NCBI RefSeq assembly: GCF_000725125.1
Contig: NZ_JFCB01000004.1
Location: 62,001 to 126,000, forward strand
Origin: Streptomyces toyocaensis
GTDB taxonomy: Bacteria; Actinomycetota; Actinomycetes; Streptomycetales; Streptomycetaceae
Direction of reading: 5' to 3'
DNA length: 64,000 nt
Shown here in pieces: positions 27,550-35,838 of the stretch. A model generated the notes under the pieces. It did not search any database. It was not told where the DNA came from and worked only from the letters and a program-made list of their open reading frames with translations. The position numbers were made by a program, and so were the translations under genes. Position 1 is the stretch's first letter. Each line of letters begins with the position of its first letter.

Positions 27550-28008
27550 ATGCAGCCAAGCAATGCGGGGGACGTGAGCTACGACGATCCCTGGTACGAC
27601 GCCCTGGCCTCGGGCTGGGGCGAGTCGCCCCGAGCGGCGGGAGCGCCCTCGGCACGATGCGAACAGGACACCGCGGCGGCCGCCGACGTGTACCTCGAGA
27701 TACAGCGCAGCGCGGCCTTCCAGGAGGTGCGCGGCCGGTACCGGCGGTTCGTCGTCCCAGGGGTCGTGATCTTCTTCGCCTGGTACCTGGCGTACGTCGT
27801 GACCGCGACGACCGCGCCGGGGCTGATGGCACGGCCCGTCGCGGGCGCCGTGAACCTGGGCATGCTCGCCGGACTCGGCCAGTTCCTCACCACCTTCGTG
27901 CTCACCTGGGCCTATGTGCGTCACGCGCGCTTGCGCAGGGACCGGGCGGCGCTTCAGCTGCGCTGGGACACCCAGGAGCTGGCGCGGGGCAGAGGCGGTG
28001 CCTCGTGA
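27550..28008 (+). CDS. DUF485 membrane protein
   Basis: 152 residues. Two membrane helices are evident (VVPGVVIFFAWYLAYVVTATTAP and MLAGLGQFLTTFVLTWAYVRHA), preceded by FQEVRGRYRRF, the standard DUF485 signature. DUF485 proteins accompany ActP/MctP-type sodium:solute symporters, and here the gene overlaps such a symporter by 4 nt. ATG 27550 is used; GTG 27574 behind GCGGGGGAC and TTG 27544 are alternatives. Confidence 0.85.
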   Translation: MQPSNAGDVSYDDPWYDALASGWGESPRAAGAPSARCEQDTAAAADVYLEIQRSAAFQEVRGRYRRFVVPGVVIFFAWYLAYVVTATTAPGLMARPVAGAVNLGMLAGLGQFLTTFVLTWAYVRHARLRRDRAALQLRWDTQELARGRGGAS

Positions 28009-29597
28009 CGGACGATCACCAGACCTCGGCCCTGCTGCTGTTCAGTGTGTTCGTCGCCGTCACACTGGGCATCACCACCTGGGTGAGCCGCCACCGGCAG
28101 GGTTCGGCCGAGGAGTTCTACGCGGGTGGCCGGCTCTTCTCACCGATGGAGAATGGTTTTGCCATCGCGGGCGACTACATGTCGGCCGCCTCCTTCCTCG
28201 GCATCTCCGGACTCATCGCGCTCGTCGGCTACGACGGGATGCTCTACTCGGTGGGCTTCCTGGTGGCCTGGCTGGTGGTCCTGTTCCTGGTCGCCGAACT
28301 GGTGCGCAACTGCGGGCGGTTCACGCTCGCCGACGTGGTCGCGGCACGCATGCGGGAACGGCCCGTGCGCATCGCGGCGGGAACCTCCTCGGTCACCGTG
28401 TCCGTTCTGTACCTCGTGGCGCAGATGGTGGGCGCGGGCAGCCTGGTCGCGCTGCTGCTCGGCGGCACCGGCGAGGCCGCGCAGGCGTGGACCGTCGTCG
28501 GCGTCGGCGTCCTCATGGTGATCTACGTGTCGCTGGGCGGGATGCGTGCCACCACGTGGATCCAGATCGTCAAGGCGGTCCTGCTGCTCGGCGGCACCGT
28601 CGCGCTGACCGTCCTGGTCCTGTTGCGGTTCCACGGCGACATCAACCGGCTGCTGCACACCGCGGCCGGGCGCAGCGGGCACGGGGACGCGTTCCTGGCG
28701 CCCGGGCTGGCCTACGGCGGGGACTGGACCGCGCGGCTGGACATCATCAGCCTCGGGCTCGCCCTGGTCCTCGGCACGGCTGGGCTGCCGCACATCCTGT
28801 CCCGCTTCTACACGGTCCCCACCGCGCGGGCGGCGCGGCGCTCGGTGGTCTGGGCGATCGGGCTCATCGGCGGCTTCTACCTGATGACGATCGTGCTCGG
28901 CTTCGGGGCCGCCGCCGTCATCGGACCGGACGCCGTGCGCGCCTCGCACGCGTCGGGGAACACGGCGGTGCCCCTGCTCGCCCTCGACCTGGGCGGCGGC
29001 GCCGGCACCACGGGCGGGACGGTGCTGTTCGCGATCGTCGCCGCGGTCGCCTTCGCCACGATCCTCGCCGTGGTCGCCGGGATCACGCTGGCCTCCTCGG
29101 CGTCCGTCGCGCACGATCTGTACGCCTCCCTGCGACGCCGGCGCGGCACACCGCGCAGCGAGGTGGCCGTGGCCCGGGTCGCCGCGGTCGGCATCGGCCT
29201 GCTCGCGATCGCCCTCGGCCTGCTGGCCCGTGACCTCAACGTCGCGTTCCTCGTGGGCCTCGCCTTCGCCGTGGCCGCGTCCGCGAACCTCCCCGTGCTG
29301 CTCTACTCGCTGTTCTGGCGCCGCTTCACCACGCGCGGAGCGGTGTGGTCCGTGTACGGAGGGCTGGTCCCGGCCGTGGCGCTGGTCCTGCTGTCCCCCG
29401 TGGTGTCGGGCGGCCCCGACGCGCTCTTCCCCGGCGCCGACTTCCAGCTTTTCCCGCTGCAGAATCCTGGGCTGGTCTCCATCCCGCTGGGCTTCCTCGC
29501 CGGCTGGCTCGGCACGGTCACGTCGGCCGAGGTCCCCGACGAGGCCCGGCACGCGGAGACCGAGGTGCGTTCACTGACGGGCGCGGGGGCGGTCTAG
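28005..29597 (+). CDS. Sodium:solute symporter (ActP/MctP-like organic-acid transporter)
   Basis: 530 residues with about 13 hydrophobic helices. The early SSS signature is AEEFYAGGRLFSPMENGFAIAGDYMSAASFLG, close to acetate/monocarboxylate symporters. Later motifs include GTAGLPHILSRFYTV and ASSASVAHDLYA. Likely imports small organic acids with Na+. GTG start overlaps the DUF485 stop in GTGA, so the pair is translationally coupled. A DcuS/DcuR-like two-component pair lies convergent downstream and may regulate it, but this is inferred only from proximity. Confidence 0.88.
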   Translation: MTDDHQTSALLLFSVFVAVTLGITTWVSRHRQGSAEEFYAGGRLFSPMENGFAIAGDYMSAASFLGISGLIALVGYDGMLYSVGFLVAWLVVLFLVAELVRNCGRFTLADVVAARMRERPVRIAAGTSSVTVSVLYLVAQMVGAGSLVALLLGGTGEAAQAWTVVGVGVLMVIYVSLGGMRATTWIQIVKAVLLLGGTVALTVLVLLRFHGDINRLLHTAAGRSGHGDAFLAPGLAYGGDWTARLDIISLGLALVLGTAGLPHILSRFYTVPTARAARRSVVWAIGLIGGFYLMTIVLGFGAAAVIGPDAVRASHASGNTAVPLLALDLGGGAGTTGGTVLFAIVAAVAFATILAVVAGITLASSASVAHDLYASLRRRRGTPRSEVAVARVAAVGIGLLAIALGLLARDLNVAFLVGLAFAVAASANLPVLLYSLFWRRFTTRGAVWSVYGGLVPAVALVLLSPVVSGGPDALFPGADFQLFPLQNPGLVSIPLGFLAGWLGTVTSAEVPDEARHAETEVRSLTGAGAV

Positions 29598-29688
29598 GGA
29601 CGGTCGGGGCGCCGGCGGAGACGTACGGCGCCGGCATCCGTAAGGAAGGAAGGCACGGTTCTTTCCCCCGCCCCCATGGGCCGTGTCC

Positions 29689-30369
29689 TCAGGCGCGGGT
29701 CGCCCACACGTAACGGTGTTCCGGGCGGCCCGCGTCGCCGTACCTGAGGGTCAGCGTGGCCCGTCCGGTGCGCTCCAGGAGCTTCAGATAGCGCTGGGCG
29801 GTCTGGCGGCTCACCCCGGTGCGCCGGGCGATCTCCTGGGCCGACAGCGGGCCCTCGGCGTTCATCAGGGACTGCCGGACCAGTTCCGCGGTGGTGGGGG
29901 AGTGCCCCTTGGGCAGCGAGGGTTCGGCCGGCGCCGACAGCGCGCCGAAGATGCGGTCCACCTCCGCCTGCTCCGCCTCGCCGCCGCCGTCGAGGGTACG
30001 GCGCAGTTCCGCGTACGCCTCCAGTTTGGCCCGCAGCCCGGCGAAGGCGAACGGCTTGACCAGGTACTGCAGCGCGCCCTGGCGCATCGCCGCCTGCACG
30101 GTGGACACGTCACGGGCCGCCGTCACCATGATCACGTCGGTCTGGTGGCCGAGCCGGCGCATCTCCCGGACGACCTCGAGCCCCGTCCCGTCGGGCAGGT
30201 AGTGGTCCAGGAGGACGAGGTCCGGCCGGGGCACTGCCGCCAGGGCGGCGAGTGCCCCGGCCGCGCCGTGTGCCGTGCCGGCGACACGGAAGCCCGGCAC
30301 CTTGTCCACGTAGGCGGCGTTGACCCGCGCGACCCGCACGTCGTCGTCCACCACCAGGACCTCGATCAT
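29689..30369 (-). CDS. Response regulator, CitB/DcuR family
   Basis: 226 residues. The receiver domain has VVDDDVRVARVN, phosphoacceptor D55 in LVLLDHYLPDGTG and the conserved Lys in LVKPFAF. An output helix-turn-helix is at about 170-210 (GPLSAQEIARRTGVSRQTAQRYLKLLERTG), typical of the DcuR/CitB class. The start overlaps the stop of the kinase gene by 4 nt (ATGA), so the two are co-translated. Likely controls carboxylate-transport genes. Its promoter target is unknown. Confidence 0.92.
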   Translation of the reverse strand: MIEVLVVDDDVRVARVNAAYVDKVPGFRVAGTAHGAAGALAALAAVPRPDLVLLDHYLPDGTGLEVVREMRRLGHQTDVIMVTAARDVSTVQAAMRQGALQYLVKPFAFAGLRAKLEAYAELRRTLDGGGEAEQAEVDRIFGALSAPAEPSLPKGHSPTTAELVRQSLMNAEGPLSAQEIARRTGVSRQTAQRYLKLLERTGRATLTLRYGDAGRPEHRYVWATRA

Positions 30370-32039
30370 CGTGACTCCTCCTCGGCGGTCCGCGGGGCGG
30401 GGGCCCCGGTGAGCGCGGGTCCCGCGCCCGGTTCGGTCAGGGCCTCGGGCAGGACCACGGTGAACTCCGCGCCTCCGCCCCGCGCCTCCCCCACGCTCGC
30501 CCTGCCGCCCTGCCGCTCGGCGAGCCTGCGCACCAAGGACAGTCCGATGCCCCGTTCACGGTGGGCCGGGGGCTCCTTGGTCGACCAGCCCTCGGCGAAG
30601 ATCACCTCGCGCCGGTCGGATGGGACCCCGGGCCCCGTGTCCCGCACCATAAGGACCGCCGTACGCCCCTCGGCGCGCAGTTCGACCTCCACGCGTGCGT
30701 GCGGCGTCCCGGCGGCGGCGTCCAGGGCGTTGTCCACCAGGTTGCCGACGACGGTGACGAGTCCCCGGGGGTCGACGAGCCGGTCCGGCAGCCGGGTCCG
30801 GTCCGAGATCCGGAGGGCCACCTGGCGCTCCGCCGCGACCGTCGCCTTGCCCACCAGCAGGGCGGCGAGAAGCGGGTCGTGGATCTTCTCGGTGACCTGC
30901 TCCGACGTGGCCCGGTGGTCGCCGACGACCTCGCCCACGAACTCCAGGGCGTCGTCGTACATCTCCAGCTCCAGCAGGCCGAGCAGCGTGTGCATGCGGT
31001 TGGCGTGCTCGTGGTCCTGGGCGCGCAGCGCGTCGATCAGCCCGCGGGTGGAGTCCAGCTCCCGGCCGAGCCGGTCCACCTCCGTGCGGTCGCGCAGGGT
31101 GGCCACGGCGCCGCCGTCGTCGGTCGGCATGCGGTTGGCGACCAGGACCCGCCGGCCGCGGACGGTGAGCAGGTCGGTGCCGGTCACCCGGCCGGCCAGC
31201 ACGTCGGAGGTGCGTCCCGCGCCGAGCGCCTCGTCGGGGGAGCGGCCGACGGCCTCCTCGCCGATCCCCAGCAGGCGCTGCGCCTCGTCGTTCAGCAGGC
31301 GGACGCGGCCGCCGCGGTCCAGGGCGACGACCCCCTCCCGGATGCCGTGCAGCATGGCCTCGCGCTCCGCGAGCAGGGCCGCGATGTCGGAGAAGGCCAG
31401 GTCGCGGGTCTGCCGCTGCACCCGCCGGGAGATGAGCCAGGCCGCGAACGCGCCCACGGCCAGGGCACCGCCGGCGTAGGCGAACAGGCCCGGGATTGCG
31501 TGGATCAGCCGCGCACGGACGCTGTCGTAGGCGATGCCGACCGAGACCGCGCCGACGATCTCGCCCTCGTCGTCCCGCAGTGGCACCTTGCCCCGCGCGG
31601 AGCGGCCCAGGGTGCCCTCGTCGATCTCCATGACCTCGTGCCCGGCGAGCGCCTCGCCGGGGTCGGTCGACACCAGACCCCCGATCCGTCGCGGGTCGGT
31701 GTGCGACCAGCGCACGCCCCGCTCGTCCAGCACCACGACGTACTCGGCGCCGGTGGCCGTCCGGATGCGTTCCGCCTCCCGTTGCACCGGTCCGTCCGGC
31801 GTCGGTGCCGTGCTCCGCAGGTCGTCCGCGATCCGCTGCTGCTGGGCGGTGGTCTGCGCGATCGCGAGCGCCCGGCGCATCGCCTGGTCGTCCAGCTGGT
31901 CGCCGAGCGGTGCGAGGAACAGGCCGGTGGCGAGCACCGCGACCCCCGCGGCGATCGCCAGCTGCATCAGCAGGACCTGCGAGAACACCCGCCGCGGCAG
32001 GCCGAGGCGCAGACGGCGTGCGGGGGGAACGGAACTCAT
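30366..32039 (-). CDS. Sensor histidine kinase, CitA/DcuS-like
   Basis: 557 residues. TM1 is at about 19-40 (LMQLAIAAGVAVLATGLFLAPL), followed by a periplasmic PAS-like sensor with YVVVLDERGVRWSHTDPRRIGG (as in DcuS/CitA), TM2 near 180-200, a cytoplasmic PAS, then the phosphoacceptor region AQDHEHANRMHTLLGLLELE and the ATPase motifs NLVDNALDA, DTGPGVP and GIGLSLVRRL. This class senses citrate or C4-dicarboxylates. ATG at 32039 has TACCGT at leaderless spacing. The frame extends much further upstream, but that portion is not coding-like. Confidence 0.93.
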   Translation of the reverse strand: MSSVPPARRLRLGLPRRVFSQVLLMQLAIAAGVAVLATGLFLAPLGDQLDDQAMRRALAIAQTTAQQQRIADDLRSTAPTPDGPVQREAERIRTATGAEYVVVLDERGVRWSHTDPRRIGGLVSTDPGEALAGHEVMEIDEGTLGRSARGKVPLRDDEGEIVGAVSVGIAYDSVRARLIHAIPGLFAYAGGALAVGAFAAWLISRRVQRQTRDLAFSDIAALLAEREAMLHGIREGVVALDRGGRVRLLNDEAQRLLGIGEEAVGRSPDEALGAGRTSDVLAGRVTGTDLLTVRGRRVLVANRMPTDDGGAVATLRDRTEVDRLGRELDSTRGLIDALRAQDHEHANRMHTLLGLLELEMYDDALEFVGEVVGDHRATSEQVTEKIHDPLLAALLVGKATVAAERQVALRISDRTRLPDRLVDPRGLVTVVGNLVDNALDAAAGTPHARVEVELRAEGRTAVLMVRDTGPGVPSDRREVIFAEGWSTKEPPAHRERGIGLSLVRRLAERQGGRASVGEARGGGAEFTVVLPEALTEPGAGPALTGAPAPRTAEEESR

Positions 32040-32046
32040 GCCCAAG

Positions 32047-32052
32047 ACGGTA
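32047..32052 (-). promoter_or_regulatory. Predicted -10 (TACCGT) of the kinase-regulator operon, leaderless
   Basis: On the minus strand TACCGT is followed by 7 nt (CTTGGGC) and then the ATG at 32039. No purine-rich ribosome binding site is present. Confidence 0.45.
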
Positions 32053-32143
32053 CGTGGCGGGGTGCCGGCTGCCGCGGGGGTGTGGCGGGGATCTCCCGGG
32101 CACCCCTGCCGTGTCCCGCCGGTCAGCTCGCCTGCCGCGGCGG

Positions 32144-33082
32144 TCAGCTCGCCAGCGCCGCCACGGTCACCTCGCGGACGTCCACCACGTCCATCCGCGC
32201 GGGCGAGCCCAGGACCGATCCGCAGCTCTCCGGACGGGGTGGCAGGGACGCCCCCTGGGCGACCTCCACCAGCCAGCGCCGCCCGTCCGCGTGGGCGACG
32301 GTCACTTCCCAGCGGGGCCCTGCGCCGTCCGTCCGTACGACGCTCAGCGCCTCCGCGGCGTACTCGCCCACCGCGCGCCGGACGGCCAGCTCGGCCGCCT
32401 GGCCTGGCCGCTCCCAGGCGGAGGCGCCCCGGCACCCCTCGACCACGATCCGGCCCTCCCGCGCGCCCTGCAGCACGCCTTTGACGGCATGCGCCTCGGC
32501 CCTGCCGTACGCGTAGCCGTACGGCAGGACGAGCACCGTGGGCGAGAAGCGGTGACCGCCGAGGTGGGTGACCTCCCAGACGCCCTCGACCTCCGAGGCG
32601 GCGAGCTCGGCCGCCAGGGGCCGCCCGAGCAGCGCGCAGCAGCGGTCCCGCTTGCCGTTGGTGCAGACGAGGGCCAGCGGGTCGCCCTGGTGGGGCACGC
32701 CGCCGAGCGTCGCCGCGAAGCTTTCGGGTTCGCCGCGGCCGAGCGCGGCGAAGTCGAGATCGAGCAGCCGTTCGGGGTCCGTGACGGTGGCGGTGTGCAG
32801 CCACACGTTTCCCGGAACGGTGTGGGCCACGTACATCCGGCGGGTGGCGGGCACCCGGCGGTCCGCGTGACGCCCGGGGCGGCGAATGAGCGCGATCCGC
32901 ACCCCGGTGCCCTGCGCGGCGGACTCCAGGGTCCGGCCCAGCGCGGGATCGAGGTGACTCGACGTGAGCGCCTTGGCACCCCACGGCCCGGGCTGCTCCA
33001 GCAGCAGCCAGGTCCTCGCGGTGGCCGCGGTCCCGGCGACCGGCTCGTCGAGCTCGCGGGAGAGAGCTGAGCACGTACTCAC
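32144..33082 (-). CDS. Sucrase/ferredoxin-like (thioredoxin-fold [2Fe-2S]) family protein
   Basis: 312 residues. It begins VSTCSALSRELDEPVAGTAATARTWLLLEQPGPWG, the usual start of this family. The probable cluster or metal motif is VCTNGKRDRCCALLGRPLA, with further GVWEVTHLGGHRFSPTVLVLPYG. The family name is historical (sucraseferredoxin-like) and no reaction is established. The GTG at 33082 directly abuts a 19-bp iron box whose inner TAGGCT lies 7 nt before it, so the gene is predicted leaderless and repressed by DmdR1/IdeR when iron is plentiful. A role in iron acquisition or siderophore reduction is inferred from that box. Confidence 0.85.
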   Translation of the reverse strand: MSTCSALSRELDEPVAGTAATARTWLLLEQPGPWGAKALTSSHLDPALGRTLESAAQGTGVRIALIRRPGRHADRRVPATRRMYVAHTVPGNVWLHTATVTDPERLLDLDFAALGRGEPESFAATLGGVPHQGDPLALVCTNGKRDRCCALLGRPLAAELAASEVEGVWEVTHLGGHRFSPTVLVLPYGYAYGRAEAHAVKGVLQGAREGRIVVEGCRGASAWERPGQAAELAVRRAVGEYAAEALSVVRTDGAGPRWEVTVAHADGRRWLVEVAQGASLPPRPESCGSVLGSPARMDVVDVREVTVAALAS

Positions 33083-33101
33083 AGAGGTGAGCCTAACCTG
33101 A
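33083..33101 (-). promoter_or_regulatory. DmdR1/IdeR iron box overlapping the -10 of the sucrase/ferredoxin-like gene
   Basis: On the minus strand the 19-mer TCAGGTTAGGCTCACCTCT matches the iron-box consensus TTAGGTTAGGCTCACCTAA at 16 of 19 positions. The internal TAGGCT (33090-33095) is a plausible -10, spaced 7 nt from the GTG start. Confidence 0.85.
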
Positions 33102-33197
33102 CTTGCCTCCAGGTGGCTCGCTGACCCATCCGTGTCCGCTCCGTCCGGCCGGAAGGGCCTGCGCCCGTTCGTGGCGGACGCAGGCCTTTCCCGGTCG

Positions 33198-33437
33198 TCA
33201 GGCGTCTGGGATGTCCGCCTTGGCCCGGATCAGTGTCTCGCGGCTGATCACGACGATGTTTTCGTAGTCGGCTCGCGCCGCGTCCGGGGGAAGTTCGGGA
33301 TCGAGGCGTGTGGTGGCCTCGGTGCCGATAACGGCGAAATTACCGTCGGAGAGTTCGAAGATGTCCGGGCAATTCTGACCGGTCTGACATCCTCGGGCCC
33401 GTGGAGAGGGCCCGATCCGACGGACAATGTGACTCAC
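33198..33437 (-). CDS. Small conserved hypothetical protein
   Basis: 79 residues. Central motif CQTGQNCPDIFELSDGNFAVIGTEAT. I recall similar small proteins in many streptomycetes near DUF6082 and DUF397 genes, but the function is unknown. GTG start at 33437 with GGAAGGACAG upstream. A 7-bp inverted repeat (GTTTCCA/TGGAAAC) 15-40 nt upstream of the start may be an operator. The region between it and the DUF6082 gene contains a hairpin. Confidence 0.75.
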   Translation of the reverse strand: MSHIVRRIGPSPRARGCQTGQNCPDIFELSDGNFAVIGTEATTRLDPELPPDAARADYENIVVISRETLIRAKADIPDA

Positions 33438-33451
33438 GTGCTGTCCTTCCG

Positions 33452-33477
33452 GTTTCCAGGCTGCACCCCTTGGAAAC
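33452..33477. promoter_or_regulatory. Inverted repeat upstream of the small hypothetical gene
   Basis: GTTTCCA, 12 bp, TGGAAAC. Lies 15-40 nt upstream of the GTG at 33437, the usual position for an operator. The regulator is unknown. Confidence 0.45.
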
Positions 33478-33497
33478 AGTGCCTGGACCGGATCTGG

Positions 33498-33521
33498 TGG
33501 TGCAGCACAGCTGCTGCACCA
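33498..33521. terminator. Hairpin between the small hypothetical and DUF6082 genes
   Basis: Perfect 10-bp arms TGGTGCAGCA and TGCTGCACCA with CAGC loop. It may terminate DUF6082 transcription or serve as an operator. There is no U tract. Confidence 0.5.
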
Positions 33522-33740
33522 GGAACGAACGTGTGACTACGCGTCAGGTGCGGACTATTTTTAGCGTTTTCTGCGGGTCCTGGCAACGAGGTCGGAGGTT
33601 CCGGAGGTGGCGTGTGGGTGCGCGACCTGCCGCGCGCCCGGACGGGAGAGTCTCCTTCGCGCACGCCTGCCACGGCTTTGCCGATATTTGACCCGAAAAA
33701 GTGCGGGCGTCCCGCCCGCCGGCGCGTGCCGGCAGGCACC

Positions 33741-34340
33741 TCAGGCCTCGGGAGGCATGGTGCCGGGGGGTGGCCCGTCGGGCGGCAGTTCGCCGACCAC
33801 CCACCATTCGTCGCTGTCCGACTCCTCGAGCTGCCGCAGGAGGCGGTCGACGAGGAATCCGAGCCGCGCTTCCTCGCTCGCGCTGTCGAGGGTCGACCTG
33901 TGGTGCTCCGTCGCGTGCCAGTATTCACGGCAGATCGGATTCTGGAACATGCCGCGCACCGACCCGTAGAATTGCTCCCGACTGAGGTTGCCGATGCGGT
34001 AGTTGAACACCATGCTGGTGTACATCGCGTTCGCGTAGAGGAATTGCCTTTGTTTCTTCGGAGGAACCGTCGGATCGTACGCGTCGAGCACCTCCATCAA
34101 CGCGGAGTTCTCATCGTCCATAGCCTTGCTCAGCAGTTCCCAGTGCAGCCGGTGCTGGTGGGCGAGAGCCGCCGTGCGCTGGGCGTCGCCCGCAGCGCGC
34201 TCCAGGCGTTCGAGTCGCTCGCCGAGTGCGCAGCCGCTGCGCTGATGGGCCGCCAGCGCGGTGACGGCGCCCGCGAGAAAACCCATCCCCGCCGCGGCAA
34301 GGGGAAGAAACCTTCCTGCTGCGGCATTCCTTGTGGCCAT
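33741..34340 (-). CDS. DUF6082 family protein
   Basis: 199 residues. One N-terminal membrane helix (FLPLAAAGMGFLAGAVTALAA) is followed by a soluble helical domain with coiled-coil start (LGERLERLERAAGDAQRTAALAHQH) and the diagnostic MYTSMVFNYRIGNLSREQFYGSVRGMFQNPICREYW. C-terminal 20 residues are Pro-rich. Family of unknown function in streptomycetes. ATG at 34340 has GGGGGT 8 nt upstream. The frame is open further but not coding-like. Divergent from CobW. Confidence 0.8.
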   Translation of the reverse strand: MATRNAAAGRFLPLAAAGMGFLAGAVTALAAHQRSGCALGERLERLERAAGDAQRTAALAHQHRLHWELLSKAMDDENSALMEVLDAYDPTVPPKKQRQFLYANAMYTSMVFNYRIGNLSREQFYGSVRGMFQNPICREYWHATEHHRSTLDSASEEARLGFLVDRLLRQLEESDSDEWWVVGELPPDGPPPGTMPPEA

Positions 34341-34659
34341 GTCAATTACCCCCGATCGGGCCGCCGTCCGCCGGTCGTCGGGTGGCGTGGGTGGTGGGAG
34401 GGACCGGCGAGCGGTGGGCGGCGCTTGCCGCCTTCCAGGGTGCCGAGCGGCTCTGATCGGCGGGAAGGCGGAGAGGAAGGCGCACGGAGGAAAGGAGGGT
34501 CGCACACACCGGCGCCATGCCCAACGTCTGCCCCGCACACGCTGGTAGGAATCGTGCACTTCGCGCCGGTCGGAGTCGCTCGTATCCTGGGGCGCCGGTG
34601 GAGTCGTCGGAGGTACGCCGGGGCGCATGGCGGCGTACACGAGTGGGAGAGGGCGCGTC
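34341..34659. other. Divergent intergenic region, DUF6082 / CobW
   Basis: No gene or clear operator recognised. GGAGG at 34608-34612 precedes an ATG at 34627 that is an alternative CobW start. Confidence 0.4.
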
Positions 34660-35706
34660 GTGGAGCGGAACAGCGGTCGGCACGTTCCGGTGGTCGTTCT
34701 GGCCGGGTTTCTGGGTTCGGGGAAGACCACCCTGCTCAACCATCTCCTCCACCGCAGCGGTGGCAGTCGTATCGGGGCCGTCGTCAACGACTTCGGGGCC
34801 GTCGAGATCGACGCCATGGCCGTGGCCGGAGCCCTTGGGGACTCGACCGTGTCGCTCGGCAACGGGTGTCTGTGCTGTGCCGTCGACAGCAGCGAACTCG
34901 ACGAGTACCTGGAGCGGCTCGCCCGGCCGTCCGCCGGGATCGACGTCATCGTCATCGAGGCCAGCGGCCTGGCCGAACCGCAGGAACTCGTGCGCATGGT
35001 GCTCGCCAGTGAGCACCCGGACATCGTCTACGGCGGACTCGTCGAGGTCGTGGACGCAGCCGAGTTCGACGACACCCGGGCCAGGCACCCCGAGATCGAC
35101 CGGCACCTCGCACTCGCCGACCTGGTGGTCGTCAACAAGGTCGACCGGGTGCCGGACGCCGCGCGGGTGACGGGACTCGTCCGGTCCCTCGTCGACCGCG
35201 CCGCCGTGGTGCCCGCCACGCACGGCCGTGTCGACCCCGAGTTCCTCTTCGACTGCCGGCCGAGCGAGGAGCGCGTCGGGCAGTTGTCGTTCGACGACCT
35301 GCACCGTGACGACCGCGGGCACGACGGGCATCTGCACGCCGGGTACGACAGCCTCTCCTTCGTCCGCGGGCGTCCGCTGGATCCCCGGCGGCTGATCCGG
35401 TTCCTGGACAGCCGGCCCGCGGGGCTGTACCGGATCAAGGGCTACGTCGACTTCGGGCCGTACGACACCGGCAACCGGTATGCCGTGCATGCCGTGGGGC
35501 GCTTCCTGCGGTTCCACCCCGAGCCCTGGCCGGCCGGGGCGGAGCGGCTCACGCAGCTCGTCCTCATCGGGGCGGACATCGACACCGCCGCCCTCCACAC
35601 GGAGCTGGAGGCGTGCCTGGGCGACGACGTCCCACACGCCGACGAGCAGGGCATGTGGGGCGTTCTGCGCTATGTCCGCCGGACGGCGGAGGACCCGGCG
35701 GCCTAG
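34660..35706 (+). CDS. CobW-family GTP-binding metal chaperone
   Basis: 348 residues. The P-loop is LGSGKTTLLNHLL, followed by VVNDFG, the metal-binding LGNGCLCCAVDS (CxCC), VIEASGLAEP and the NKVD guanine-binding motif. A His-rich insertion DRGHDGHLHAGYDS and the CobW C-terminal domain (LYRIKGYVDF ... VLIGADID) follow. These COG0523 proteins deliver Zn or Co to client enzymes. GTG at 34660 is used because GGGAGAGG precedes it at good spacing. ATG 34627 is the alternative. No Zur site is visible. Convergent with parC across a 32-bp tandem repeat. Confidence 0.88.
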   Translation: MERNSGRHVPVVVLAGFLGSGKTTLLNHLLHRSGGSRIGAVVNDFGAVEIDAMAVAGALGDSTVSLGNGCLCCAVDSSELDEYLERLARPSAGIDVIVIEASGLAEPQELVRMVLASEHPDIVYGGLVEVVDAAEFDDTRARHPEIDRHLALADLVVVNKVDRVPDAARVTGLVRSLVDRAAVVPATHGRVDPEFLFDCRPSEERVGQLSFDDLHRDDRGHDGHLHAGYDSLSFVRGRPLDPRRLIRFLDSRPAGLYRIKGYVDFGPYDTGNRYAVHAVGRFLRFHPEPWPAGAERLTQLVLIGADIDTAALHTELEACLGDDVPHADEQGMWGVLRYVRRTAEDPAA

Positions 35707-35718
35707 GCCGGCCCGAGC

Positions 35719-35838
35719 GCCCTCAGGACACCGGGCCCGCCCGGCCGAGTGCTCTCAGGACACCGGACCCGCCCGGCCGAGTGCTCTCAGGACACCGGGC
35801 CCGCCCGGCCGAGTGCTCTCAGGACACCGGACCCGCCA
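35719..35838. repeat. 32-bp tandem repeat, about 3.7 copies, containing copies of the parC stop codon
   Basis: Units start at 35719, 35751, 35783 and 35815, each beginning G-C-C/T-C-TCAGGACACCGG. Units 1 and 3 read CCGGGCCCGCC and units 2 and 4 CCGGACCCGCC, as if a 64-bp pair had been duplicated. Unit 4 overlaps the 3' end of parC and contains its TGA (minus strand), so the other units are copies of the parC end and stop placed downstream of it. The array fills the gap between the convergent CobW and parC genes. Confidence 0.9.
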
